Shown here: positions 47,419-57,884 of the stretch, one piece after another
Layout: the number at the start of each line of letters is the position of its first letter
Numbering within the stretch: position 1 is the first letter of the stretch
Assembly (NCBI RefSeq): GCF_021869535.1
Contig: NW_026262593.1
Location: 68,350,322-68,414,321, forward strand
Reading direction: 5' to 3'
Source of the DNA: Mytilus californianus
Taxonomy: Eukaryota; Mollusca; Bivalvia; Mytilida; Mytilidae
Length of the DNA stretch: 64,000 nucleotides
The notes under the pieces: model-generated
Seen by the model: only the letters and a program-made list of their open reading frames with translations
Database searches by the model: none
What the model was told of the DNA's origin: nothing
Position numbers and translations under genes: made by a program

Positions 47419-47519
47419 AGCTGCTGACTGGAAGTTGGATGAACCAGATTGGACTGGTCGAATGAGAATTGTAGCTCTAGGCAAAGATTTGTTTATAAAG
47501 TTGGAAGACAAAAATTCAG
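47419..47519 (+). CDS. NECAP: NECAP exon 2
   Basis: Internal coding exon of the PHear domain. After completing the split arginine codon it reads [20 protein letters not shown] and [14 protein letters not shown]. The block DWKLDxPDWTGR is a hallmark of NECAP proteins. The acceptor is ATAG/A and the donor G/GTAATA. The exon is 101 bp; one base of a glycine codon is left over and joins exon 3 in phase. Confidence 0.95.
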
Positions 47520-47849
47520 GTAATAGATGTCTCAATATATATCAATAACCTACATCATTCGATACTCTCTTCATTTTTCAAACATTCAGAACACATGTAA
47601 ACAAATAAGTATGTTGGTTATTACTTAACAATGACACTTATAAGTAAATAAATGAAGAATGGTAATGTAGATATATTTATAACAAAATATAACATATTAA
47701 ACACCAGCAGGTCTCAAAATACTGTTTTTTTCACCCTTGCCCTAAAAAATCAGAAAAAATACATTCACAAGGTGCACCCTTATATGAGGCGCAGGGAACA
47801 ACACTGTGGATAAAACAACCGTTTCAAATACCGGTAACGATTTTTACAG
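47520..47849. other. Start of NECAP intron 2
   Basis: Unique AT-rich intron sequence, no feature recognised. Confidence 0.6.
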
Positions 47850-48151
47850 TACATGTACACTTGTGCATAGTGTGGATCAGACACATGAACACTTGTTCAT
47901 GGTGTGGATCAGATACATGAACACTTGTGCATAGTGTAGATCAGATACATGAACACTTGTACATAGTGTGGATCAGATACATGAACACTTGTACATCATG
48001 TACATAGTGTGGATCAAATACATGAACACTTGTACATAGTGTGGATCAGATACATTAACACTTGTGCATAGTGTGGATCAGATACATGAACACTTGTGCA
48101 TAGTGTGGATCAGATACATGAACACTTGTACAAAGTGTGGATCAGATACAT
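47850..48151. repeat. 32-bp satellite, left block
   Basis: Unit GTGTGGATCAGATACATGAA with CACTTGTACATA. It is cut by the element at 48152-49426, reappears at 49427-49476 and continues at 59505. Confidence 0.92.
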
Positions 48152-49426
48152 AGATATAAGAAGATGTGGTATGAGTGCCAATGAGACAACTCCATCCAAG
48201 TCAAAATTTATAAAAGTAAACCATTATAGGTCACAGTACGGTCTTCAACACAGAGCCTTGGCTCACACTGAACAGTAAGCTATAAAGGGCCCCAAAAAAT
48301 TACTAGTGTAAAACCATTCAAACAGGAAAACCAATGGTCTAATCTATATAAAAAACGAGAAACGAGAAACACTTATGAACCACATCAACAAACGACAACT
48401 ACTGAACATCAGATTCCTGACTTAGGACAGGTGCAAACAAATGCAGCGGGTTTAAACGTTTTAATGGTACCAAACCTTCATCCTTTTTCTGAAACAATAG
48501 TGTAACATCACAACATAGAAAGACACACTATAAAATATCAACTGAAATAGCTTAACTCAATCAAAGGACATATTAACACCATTGAACATACACTGAACAA
48601 ATAAATTTGACCTATGACACAATGTAAATACAAAATAAATAAACTAAGGGAAGAATAATAAAAGTAACATATTATATGGGTAAGAAATGTTAAACAATTA
48701 AAGAAAAACAATATGCTCGAACAAAAATACCATCCATTTGCAATAACTTTAAACACAGGTAAATGAAAATAATTTTGTTGTTAGGTATACGTGTACAGTA
48801 CCAATAGAGAGAGGAAATATTTTTACAAAGTAAATAATTTAGAATACAAAATAAATAGACTAAGGGAAGAATAATAAAAGTAACATGTTATATAGGTAAG
48901 AAATGTTTAACAATAAAAGAAAAACAATATGCTCGAACAAAAATACCATCCATTTGCAATAACTTTAAACACAGGTAAATGAAAATAATTTTGTTGTTAG
49001 GTATAAGTGTACAGTACCAATAGAGAAAGGAAATACTTTTACAAAATAAATAATTTTGATGTTCATAGTACGAAGTAAAAATTTATAGTTATACCAAACA
49101 CTTATCAAAGCTGGTATATAGACCAGATATAACCCTGAATAACATTAAATAACAAAAAAGCAATACAATAAGTATCAACAGGTCAAATAAACAAGAAAGT
49201 ACGATTTGAGAGTACTCGCAGTTACTGACAGCTAGTTAAAAGCCAAAACAATTAATAATAAAAAATCATGCATCAGAGACTAAAATCAACTAAAACACAT
49301 CCCAGGGATTTAGTATTTTAACGTCATGGACAGTCAAAGAAGACATGACTAGTGCAATGCCAAAAATAAATGTATCGACAGACAGTAGGATAGTTAGGAG
49401 TTTAACCTCTTTATAGGTCTAAACCA
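48152..49426 (+). mobile_element. 1.27-kb mussel-type repeat with ACAT duplication
   Basis: Inserted in the 32-bp satellite, with ACAT on both sides (48148-48151 and 49427-49430). It begins AGATATAAGAAGATGTGG and GTATGAGTGCCAATGAGACA, which I recognise as a very common mussel repeat. A block of about 209 bp is doubled inside (48620-48830 and 48840-49040). No coding frame; the class is unknown. Confidence 0.75.
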
Positions 49427-49476
49427 ACATGAACACTTGTACAAAGTGTGGAACAGATACATGTGCACTTGTGCAT
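49427..49476. repeat. 32-bp satellite, short continuation
   Basis: About one and a half units, ending CACTTGTGCATGAGATTCAC just before the 21-bp array. Confidence 0.8.
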
Positions 49477-49483
49477 GAGATTC

Positions 49484-49585
49484 ACTTGTTGTCGAGTATC
49501 GAGTTGCGAGTTACGAAAGTCGAGTTGAAAGTTACGAAAGTCGAGTTGTGAGTTACGAAAATCAAGTTGCAAGTTACAAAATTAG
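49484..49585. repeat. 21-bp array, forward
   Basis: About five units of GAGTTGCGAGTTACGAAAGTC, the inner ones diverged. Confidence 0.85.
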
Positions 49586-49832
49586 ATTTGCGTGAAAATG
49601 GGGAAAACTATTTAAATTTTTTGGCGTACCTCTTTAACATTTTTGAATGATGATTGCTTATAGAATTGTATACAGTATTGTTGATTCTTTTTGTTGTTTG
49701 GACTTCATCTGAGTCTTGTGTAAAAAAATGAATGGATTGCTTACATAATCACTACGCAAAGTATGGTTATTTTCTGAAGAAACAGATAGCCTTTTGAAAT
49801 ACAGCGGATGGCTTGTAGTTTAATTATTATTA

Positions 49833-49985
49833 AATTTTATATTAATTCATTATACTTACGTAATTGGAAATTACATTAGGATAATCTCCCCCTAATTAGT
49901 ATTCACACCGCCGTTCGCGCTTTGAAATATTAATAAAGCACTCAGGTGTATCGACTCCCACCACGCATGCGTGATTCCCCAGTCT
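49833..49985 (+). repeat. DIRS left inverted terminal repeat
   Basis: Contains TACTTACGTAATTGG, CTCCCCCTAATTAGTATTCA, CACCGCCGTTCGCGCTTT and GTATCGACTCCCACCACGCA. The reverse complement lies at the right end with about 10 per cent difference and small indels. Confidence 0.92.
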
Positions 49986-50092
49986 TCTTCTTCGGGGGAA
50001 AGTGTTCACACCCTTTATATTTTCCTCTTGGAAAATGTTACTTTTTTGAATTATTTCTCATGTATTTTCATAGTTTATAAGTTTTGAGATAG

Positions 50093-52660
50093 ATGCTTTT
50101 CATTGTCCACATGGCAGAAGCTTTTATTACGGCCATACATTCAGCAAGTGAAGAGGCAAATTCTCCTAAAGCTACTTCGTCTCGCTCTGATAAAAACGAG
50201 AAATCGTCAGTCAAACAGATCGGAAGTTGCAAAAAGTCGACGAGTAAATCTTCTCGTAAATCTTCTACTGCTAGCAGCACGTGTCCTAAAGAAGTATCAG
50301 ATGAAGCTGAGACAATTTTGACAACAGGTTTGTCATTAACTGTAGAAAATGAATTGAGAGCAGAAATTTCAAGTGTCATAGAGAACCTGAATTCGGTGAA
50401 TTCTCGTATGGACATTTTTATCGTATATTGGTATGACTTTGGCGTCGTCGTCCGGCGTAGTCGTCGTCGTCCGAAGACACATTGGTTTTCGCACTCTTAC
50501 TTTAGTTTAAGTGAATGGATCTCCATGAAATTTAACCATAAGGTTCAATACCACAAAAGGAAGGTTAGGATTGATTTTGGGGGTTATGGTACCAACAATT
50601 AAGGAATTAGGGGCCAAAAATAAGCATTTTTGTAACTTCCAGACATAACTTGTGTGTTAGTTTATGGATCTCTCTGACATTGTACCTCAAGGTTCCATAT
50701 CACAAAGGGAATGCTGGGATTGATTTTGGGGGTAATTGCCTCAAAATTTTAGGAATTAGGGGCCAAAAAAGGGGCAAAATCAAGCATTTTTCTAGTTTCA
50801 TGACAATAACTTGTGTGTAAGTGTATGGATCTTTCTGAAATTGTACTACAAGGTTCCATATCACAAAGGGAAAGCTGGAATTTAGTTTGGGTGTAATTGC
50901 CCAAAACGTTTAGGAATAAGGGGCTAAAAAAGGGCCAAAATAAGCATTTTTCTAGTTTCCAGACAATAACTTGTGTTCAAGTGTATGGATCTCTCTGAAA
51001 TTGTACTGCAAGGTACCATACCACAAAGGGAAGGCTAGGATTGATTTTGGGGATGATGAATCATAAGGAGGTTCAAAAAATTTGGGGGGGGATTTTTTTT
51101 TCCTTTTTTTTCTTTAAAATTTTCCATTTTAAATTGGTTATTTCTGATTTATATATAAAAGCAAATAGTGATGATATGGTTTGAATAGGTAAATTAAAAT
51201 TTTTTAAGTTCTTAGACCACATTCATTCTGTGTCAGAAACCTATGCTGTGTCAAATATTAAATCACAATCCAAATTCAGTGCTGTATCAAGCTTGAATGT
51301 TGTGTCCATACTTGCCCCAACTGTTCAGGGTTCGACCTCTACGGTCGTATCAAGCTGCGCCCAGCTGAGCATTTTATTCTATCTCTTTTCGAAAAGTTCG
51401 TTTCTCAAACTGTCACTTCAGGTGGACATCAAGAAACGGACAGAGAAATTGCCACTTCAGGTGGGCAGAATATTTCTCAGGATTCTAGAGACATTGCCAT
51501 GTCAGTTGGGCAGAATTTTCTCAGACATACTAATGTTGCAAATCATGACAATGACATTGATAATGCAATTTCCCTTCAACCGGATAAAAACCAAAGAAGG
51601 GGTCTTGATTTAGATATAGATTCTGACAATGAATCCCAACAATCTTCTGTGAATAAAAACAGTACACATAACTGTTTTCAGAGATATTCGGTAGTTGATA
51701 AGGACTCTATTAAAACTGAAAATGTCAGTAGAGATATTCTTGGTGATATTTTTGGTGAAGATGCCAAAACTAAACCAGACAAAACTGAAGTTGGTATTGT
51801 TCTAGATCAAAGTCAGATTAATATTTTGCATCAATCTTGGCACTGTGATAATCCTCTTTTATTGTCTACGTATAAAGAGGAATATAGGGCTAGTTTTCCT
51901 GTGAGTGATAAATCTGCTGATATACTAAACTTACCAAAACTGGATGACATTACTCAAACTTTACTCTGTAAACGGCATGGTCCTAAAGCTGGTAAAGCTC
52001 ATAATAAACTTTTTTCTCAACCTGAGAAAACTTTTGAAAATATGGCTTTCAAAGGTCAGTCAGCAGCTAGAATGAGTTTAGTTATAACTGCATATATGCA
52101 ACAAGCTTTGGGTTCATTAATGGAAAAATTGAATGATTCCGAGCCAAACATTGATTTATTTGTTCAAATGGTGAAAGACATTTTTGCTATGTCAGTGGAA
52201 GCTATGGATCAAACAGCTAGAACAGGTGTGTTTCATCATTCGTAGGAAAGCTACCTTGTTAGATACAGGTCTAGAGGACATAACTGAACTAAATGACAAA
52301 TTTTTATCACTTAAACTGTCAAGTGATGGTGTTCTTGGGAAAGATTTTGAAGAGAAACTGAAAAATCGTTCAGAGACAAATAAACAAATCAAAGATTTAC
52401 TGGAAGAATTAAATCGTAAATCGACTGCTTCAACTTCTAGTTTTAAAAGGAAGAGTACTGTCATTCATACTAGTCAAGACACTAATGGTCCAAAAGTGGC
52501 TGAAAATGACTTTTCAAATTTTTGCATTCCTAAGATGGAGGCTAAGTCTAGTGAAAATAAAGGTGGATTTAAGCCTAATTTCTTACGTCTTGGTTCTGGT
52601 AGACAAGAGGCTGATGGTGAAAAGAAAGGTTCTTTTTGTGGTAATGGTAGATCAAAATGA
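50093..52660 (+). pseudogene. DIRS Gag-like ORF, interrupted
   Basis: The first part (50093-50418) reads a serine- and lysine-rich segment, SSRSDKNEKSSVKQIGSCKK, then LTVENELRAEISSVIENLNS. It is split by element A6 and resumes at about 51378 as LSLFEKFVSQT, running on to QSAARMSLVITAYMQQALGS near 52245. A frame shift near 52240 moves it to the frame with KDFEEKLKNRSETNKQIKDL and SFCGNGRSK before a stop at 52660. The layout matches DIRS ORF1 (Gag-like). Function is by analogy only. Confidence 0.75.
50419..51377 (+). mobile_element. Family A element A6, lacking the 5' hairpin
   Basis: It begins TATCGTATATTGGTATGAC, missing about 23 bp that form the hairpin in other A copies. It then has a GTC-rich stretch, five tandem units of about 135 bp, the shared 3' module (51240-51330), box ACGGTCGTATC, a hairpin and TTTAT. 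Removing it restores the Gag frame (GACATTTTTCTATCT). Confidence 0.85.
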
Positions 52661-52739
52661 CTACAAAAAGCAGGTAAATATTTTATGTCAGAATCCGGAG
52701 ATATCTGTAGGAGGTCGTTAAAAACTTTTTTTAGCAAAA

Positions 52740-55480
52740 TTGGGCAAAAATAACAAACGACAGTTGGGTTTTAAAAATAATAAAAGAGGGTTACAAATTG
52801 GAATTTTCGGGGAAAATCCCACAAACAGGAATAAAGAAAACAAATTTTCCTGCGCAAGATTTACCTATTCTGTTAACAGAAATAGATCAACTTTTTGGAA
52901 AAAACGCTATAGAAAATGTACCTGTAAAAGAAAAAAACTGGTTTTTACAGTATGTTTTTTCTAGTACCAAAAAAGACTGGCGATTTGAGACCTGTAATAA
53001 ATTTAAAACCTCTGAACAAGTGTCTCCAGAAAAAAACACTTCAAAATGTATTCTCTTAACATTGTCTTAAACTTAGTACAAAAAGGAGATTGGGCAATTT
53101 CTCTCGACCTGAAAGATGCATATTTCCATTTCCATATATACCAATTCATGAAACACACAAAAAGTATCTAAGATTTTGTGTCAACAATCAGTGTTACCAA
53201 CTGCAGGTGCTGTGCTTCGGACCAACAACCTCGAATTTTCACCAAAGTGTGTTCAGTGGTGGCAGCTCATTTATGAGCCCAAAATATTCGTCTAGCAGCT
53301 TATCTAGACGATTGGTTTTTATACGACCCCAAAAAATTTTTGCGGTCGTATATTGGTATGACATTGGCGTCTTCGTCGTCTTAAGACACATTGGTTTTCA
53401 CACTCTAACTTTAGTTAAAGTGAATGGATCTCTATGAAATTTTACCATAAGGTTCAATACCACAAAAGGAATGTTGGGATTGATTTTGGGGGTTATGGTA
53501 CCAACAGTTAAGGGATAAGGGGCCAAAAAGGGGCCAAAAATAAGCATTATTGTAACTTCCAGACATAACTTGTGTGTTAGTGTATGGATCTCTCTGACAT
53601 TGTACCACAAGGTTCCATATCACAAAAGGAATGCTGGGATTGATTTTGGGGGTAATTGCCTCCAAATTTTAGGAATTAGGGGTAAAAAAAGGGGCAAAAA
53701 ACAAGCATTTTTCTAGTTTCATGACAATAACTTGTGTGTAAGTGTATGGATCTTTCTGAATTGTACTACAAGGTTCCATATCACAAAGGGAAAGCTGGAG
53801 TTGAGTTTGGGGTAATTGTCATAAACGTTTAGGAAAAAGGGGCCAAAAATAAGCATTTTTCTAGTTTCCAGACAATAACTTGTGTTCAAGTGTATGGATC
53901 TCTTTGAAATTGTACTGCAAGGTACCATACCACAAAGGGAAGGCTGGGACTGATTTTGGGGGTAATTGCCTCAAAATTTTAGGAATGAGAGGCCAAAAAG
54001 GGGCAAAAAACAAGCATTTTTCTAGTTTCAGGACAATAACGTGTGTGTAAGTGTATGGATCTTTATGAAATTGTACTACAAGGTTCCATATCACAAAGGG
54101 AAATCTGAGTTTGAGTTTAGGGGTAATTGCTCTAAAAGTTTAGGAATTTGGGGTCAAAAAGGGGCCAAAAAACAAGCATTTTTCTAGTCCCAACAATAAC
54201 TTGTGTTCAAGTGTATGGATCTCTCTGAAATTGTACTGCAAGGTACCATCCCACAAAGGGAAGGCTGGGATTGAGTTTGGGGGTGATGAATCATAAGGGG
54301 GTTCAAAAAATTGGGGGGGGGGGGGGGTATTTTTTTCCCTTTTTTTCCTTTTTTTTCTTTAAAATTTTCCATTTTGAATTGGTTATTTCTGATTTATATA
54401 TAAAAGCAAATAATAATGATATGGTTTGAATAGGTAAATTAAAATTTTTTAAGTTCTTAGACCACATTCATTCTGTGTCAGAAACCTATGCTGTGTCAAA
54501 TATTTAATCACAATCCAAATTCAGTGCTGTATCAAGCTTGAATGTTGCGTCCATACTTGCCCCAACTGTTCAGGGTTCGACCTCTGCGGTCGTATCAAGC
54601 TGCGCCCAGTGGAGCATTTTATTGATGAATCAGGCAAAACAAATGCTGATTTCAGATCGAGAGAAAACACTCAACCTAATAAATTTAGGGTTTGTAGTAA
54701 ATCTAGAAAAGTCAAGCCTAATTCCAACATAATCAACAACATACATCATGTACATAGGGGCAGTGTTTTCTTTAAACGAAGGAATAGTTCGTCCTACATC
54801 AGAAAGGGTGTCAAAACTCCTTTCTGCAGTAGAACTTATCTTAAACAAGCAAAATCAAGCAACAGCAAGAGATTTTCTACAATTATTAGTTATTATGGCT
54901 TCATGCATAGAACTAATTCCAAATGCAAGACTCTTTATGAGACCAATTCAGTTACACCGCCTTTATCATTGGATACCAGTATGTCAAAATCTAGGAATAA
55001 AAATTCCTTTTTCAAAACATCTAAAAGGTCACCTCAGATGGTGGTTAAACATAGAAAATTTGGTTATGTGCAGATCAATAACATCTTGGGAACTGTCAAT
55101 AACAGTAACAACAGACGCATCAAAATCAGGGTATGGAGGTCACATCAACAACAGTCTCATAGTTCTGGGTTCAAGGTCAGTAGAAGAAAAACTTCTCCAC
55201 ATAAATTCTTTAGAAATGGAGGCAGTTTTTCTAACTGTAAAGCATTTCTACCAAAATTGATAGGCAAAAATGTTCTTATTCGTTCAGACAACAGTTGTTT
55301 GTTACATAAACAAACAAGGAGGCACTCGTTCTCCCCAGCTTTGTATGAGAACTTGGAAACTTTGTCAATTAGCACTAGAAAACCAAATTTTTCTGAAAGC
55401 TGCACACATTGCAGTAAAAAAGAACATACTAGCAGACCATTTTTAAAGCAGGGTAAAATTTCAACCAACAGAATTGTCAT
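52740..55480 (+). pseudogene. DIRS reverse transcriptase and RNase H, interrupted
   Basis: Pieces in several frames. 52798-53070 has FPAQDLPILLTEIDQLFGKN and VKEKNWFLQYVFSSTKKDW. 53090-53310 has LKDAYFHF and, near 53305, LDDWF, the RT catalytic motif. The element A7 cuts in right after it. The frame continues at 54625 with MNQAKQMLISDREKTLNLIN and NLEKSSLIPT, then QATARDFLQLLVIMASCIEL. RNase H follows with TTDASKSGYGGHIN (catalytic D) and INSLEMEAVFLTVKHF (E), and an RSDN block near 55285. Multiple frame changes show decay. Confidence 0.85.
53320..54622 (+). mobile_element. Family A element A7 in the RT gene
   Basis: 5' TATACGACCCCAAAAAATTT with the mirrored GCGGTCGTATATTGG, seven or so units of about 135 bp, a G-run/T-run block, the 3' module (54485-54575), box TGCGGTCGTATC, hairpin GCTGCGCCCAGTGGAGC and TTTAT. 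Removing it gives TGGTTTTTGATGAATCAG, which keeps the RT frame (WFLMNQ). Confidence 0.87.
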
Positions 55481-55484
55481 TAAA

Positions 55485-57166
55485 TAAAGAGGTTACACAT
55501 GCAATGTTTCAGATTTGGGATACACCTCGCATAGATCTTTTCGCCTCTGCGAAAAATCAACAAACACAGATCTTTGCTCCTGGAACCCAGACCTTCAGGC
55601 TTATGCAATAGATGCTCTAACAATTTCTTGGAACAACATGTATGCGTATGCATACCCTCCAATTTGTCTAATACCAAAAATACTACAACACATGATGAGG
55701 TACGATTGTCAGTTAATTCTAATAGCCCCACATTGGCCACGCAGACATTGGTACACAAATCTTCTGAAGTACATAATAGATTATCCAAGGACCTTGCCAG
55801 TCAGGGAGGATCTATTACACCAGCCAAAAACATCATATTTTATCCAAATCCAGCAGTATTCAATCTGACTGCATGGTTTTTATCGACAAACAGTTTAAAG
55901 AGAAAGGTTTTTCTAAAGAAACTAGAAAATTACTTAGAGCCTCATGGTGCTCTGGGACTCAAAAAGATTACTCTGTCAAATTTTGAAAATTCAATAGCTG
56001 GTGTAGTAGACGGGAAATTGATCCCTATAGTGCCTCTCTGACGGAGGCGGCTGAGCTTATTGACATATTTATACTCAGGTCTTCAGTATAGAACCATAGC
56101 TGGTTATTATACGCCCATTTACGGGATGTATTATGGTATACCATTGTCCGTCTGTCCGTCCGTCGTCAACATGTCGGACATTAACTCAAAAATGCTTTAA
56201 CCAATTTTCATAAAACTTTGGTGAATTGTTTATATCTATTGACTTGAGCTCCCTTTCGTTTTTTATAAATTTTAGATTTTACTTTTCTGAGTTATGGGGT
56301 TTTATTCATTAAAAAAAGGGGGATTTTCCAGTTTTCAGACAAAAACTCAAAAATGCTTTCAGCAGTTCTTATGAAACTATGGTGAATTGTATGTATCTAT
56401 TTAAGTAAGCTCCCTTTAGAATTTTATAAATTTTACATTTTACATTTCTGAGTTATGGGGTTTTATTCATTAAAAAAGGGGGGATTTTCCAGTTTTCGGA
56501 CAATAACTCAAAATTGCTGTCAGCAATTCTCATGAAACTTTGGTGAATTGTTTATATCTATTGATGTAAGCTCCCTTTTGATTTTCATAAATTTCTTATA
56601 TGACATTGAGAATTAATTGAACTTTACTTGTTTATAGTCTGACAACAGATTTACTAAGTATTGCGCAACAGCACAGTGTATTGCACAACAGCAAGAAATC
56701 TTTAATTGAATATAAATTCAATTCATATAACCAATTTCAAGTTCTTTGACTACATTTATTCAGAAACCTGTAATATTTCAAATATTTAATTACAATCCAA
56801 ATTCAGACCTGTATCAAGCTTGAATATTGTGTCCATTTTTGCCCCAACTGTTCAGGGTTGGACCTCTGCGGGTGTATCCAGCTGCGCTCAGCGAAGCAGT
56901 TTATAGATCTATGTTATCCTCAGTTCTAACACAAACCGGTTATATCGCAGACTATTTCGTCTTGGATTGTTAATTCAATTAAATGTGCTTACAATGAAAA
57001 GGACAAGAAATTTCGTGCTCATTCTACAAGAGCCTTGGGCCCATCTTTGGCACTTTTTAACGGCGCATCTGTGAAGTCTATTATGGACACAGCTGACTGG
57101 GCAAAGGAATCAACCTTTACTCGTTTTTATTTAGACATAGACGTAGAAGTTTTAAATTCTGTGTAA
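55485..57166 (+). pseudogene. DIRS tyrosine recombinase region, deleted core
   Basis: The first part reads MFQIWDTPRIDLFASAK, AIDALTISWNNMYAYAYPP and LILIAPHWPRRHWYTNLL, the domain between RNase H and recombinase in DIRS elements. Recombinase begins near 55960 (YSASLTEAAELIDIFILRS) and is cut by B2 at GGTTAT/AGATCT. After B2 only a short piece remains before the C-terminal block RAHSTRALGPSLALFNGASV and TFTRFYLDID, ending at the stop in 57166. This keeps the HxxR box and the nucleophile tyrosine. The stretch with the first catalytic arginine is missing, apparently deleted. Confidence 0.82.
56108..56904 (+). mobile_element. Family B element B2 in the recombinase gene
   Basis: 5' TATACGCCCATTTACGGGAT then GTCCGTCTGTCCGTCC. 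Units carry TTATGGGGTTTTATTC. 3' module (56790-56865), box GCGGGTGTATCC, hairpin GCTGCGCTCAGCGAAGC and TTTAT. It is the uninterrupted counterpart of B1. Its removal joins GGTTAT with AGATC, restoring YRSML. Confidence 0.87.
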
Positions 57167-57350
57167 ATAAGAATTTTGTAAATATGGAAGAAAATTCTAA
57201 AAAAATAAAGAAAAAAAAAGAAGAAAATTTAGTAAATTGAAGAAAAAATTTTAACTGTATAGTATTGTGTTATTTATATCTGAACTGATGTGAAGAAAAT
57301 ACAGTATACAAAGTACAGAAAGACTCTTCAGCTATGGATAGCTTAGAAAT

Positions 57351-57475
57351 CTCCTAATGTAATTTCAAATTACGTAAGTATTATGAATTAATATAAAATT
57401 GGGAAATTTGTTCTCAAATTTTAATTTTATGATAGAATAATACTTACGTAATTGGATCCCACCCACCTCCCCTTT
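57351..57475 (+). repeat. DIRS internal complementary region
   Basis: The first half (CCTAATGTAATTTCAAATTA and onwards to ATAAAATT) is the reverse complement of the outer left terminal repeat. The second half (GGGAAATTTGTTCTCAAATT and onwards to ACGTAATTGG) is the reverse complement of the outer right end. In DIRS elements this region is thought to template joining of the ends during replication. Confidence 0.9.
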
Positions 57476-57495
57476 AGAATCTTTTTTGGCAAACA

Positions 57496-57682
57496 CTTTT
57501 CGCCGAGAGAAACTGGGGAATCACGCATGAGTGGTGGGAGTCGATACACCTGAGCGCTTTTTTAATATCTTAAAGCGCGAACGGCGGTGTGAATACTAAT
57601 TAGGGGGAGATAATCCTAATGTATTTTCGAATAACGTAAGTATTATTCAATCATAAAATTAAAATTTGAGAACAAATTTCCC
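57496..57682 (-). repeat. DIRS right inverted terminal repeat
   Basis: Contains GGGGAATCACGCATGAGTGG, AGCGCGAACGGCGGTGTGAA and TACTAATTAGGGGGAGATAA, mirroring the left repeat, and ends AAATTTGAGAACAAATTTCC. Confidence 0.92.
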
Positions 57683-57884
57683 AATTTCATAGCTAGCACC
57701 GTCATATTAAACGTAAAGGGAGATAGCAACTAAACTATCATAGTACATATATGTAAAAGACCCCTTCTGCAGATTTCGTTAAGAGTGGGCTCTTTGGGGC
57801 AGCTGCAGAGGCAATATTTGTTAGGGACCCCAAAATTTTTTCTTTGGCAGTAACACTCAAAATTGTGGACATTTAAGTTATATA

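Larger units (their letters stand above)
49833..57682 (+). mobile_element. DIRS-type retroelement, complete ends, broken genes
   Basis: A tyrosine-recombinase retroelement. It has inverted terminal repeats (49833-49985 and 57496-57682), Gag-like, RT/RNase H and recombinase regions in the usual order, and an internal complementary region at 57351-57475 whose two halves are complementary to the outer ends of the left and right repeats. That arrangement is diagnostic of DIRS1-like elements. Three later insertions (A6, A7, B2), frame shifts and a deletion in the recombinase make it inactive. It is in the same orientation as NECAP, inside intron 2. Confidence 0.92.

Noticed and set aside
54609-55487. 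292-residue open frame in the DIRS region
   Set aside because: The RT/RNase H motifs are in the other frame (TTDASKSGYGGHIN and others). This long frame is a low-complexity shadow rich in S, K and N.
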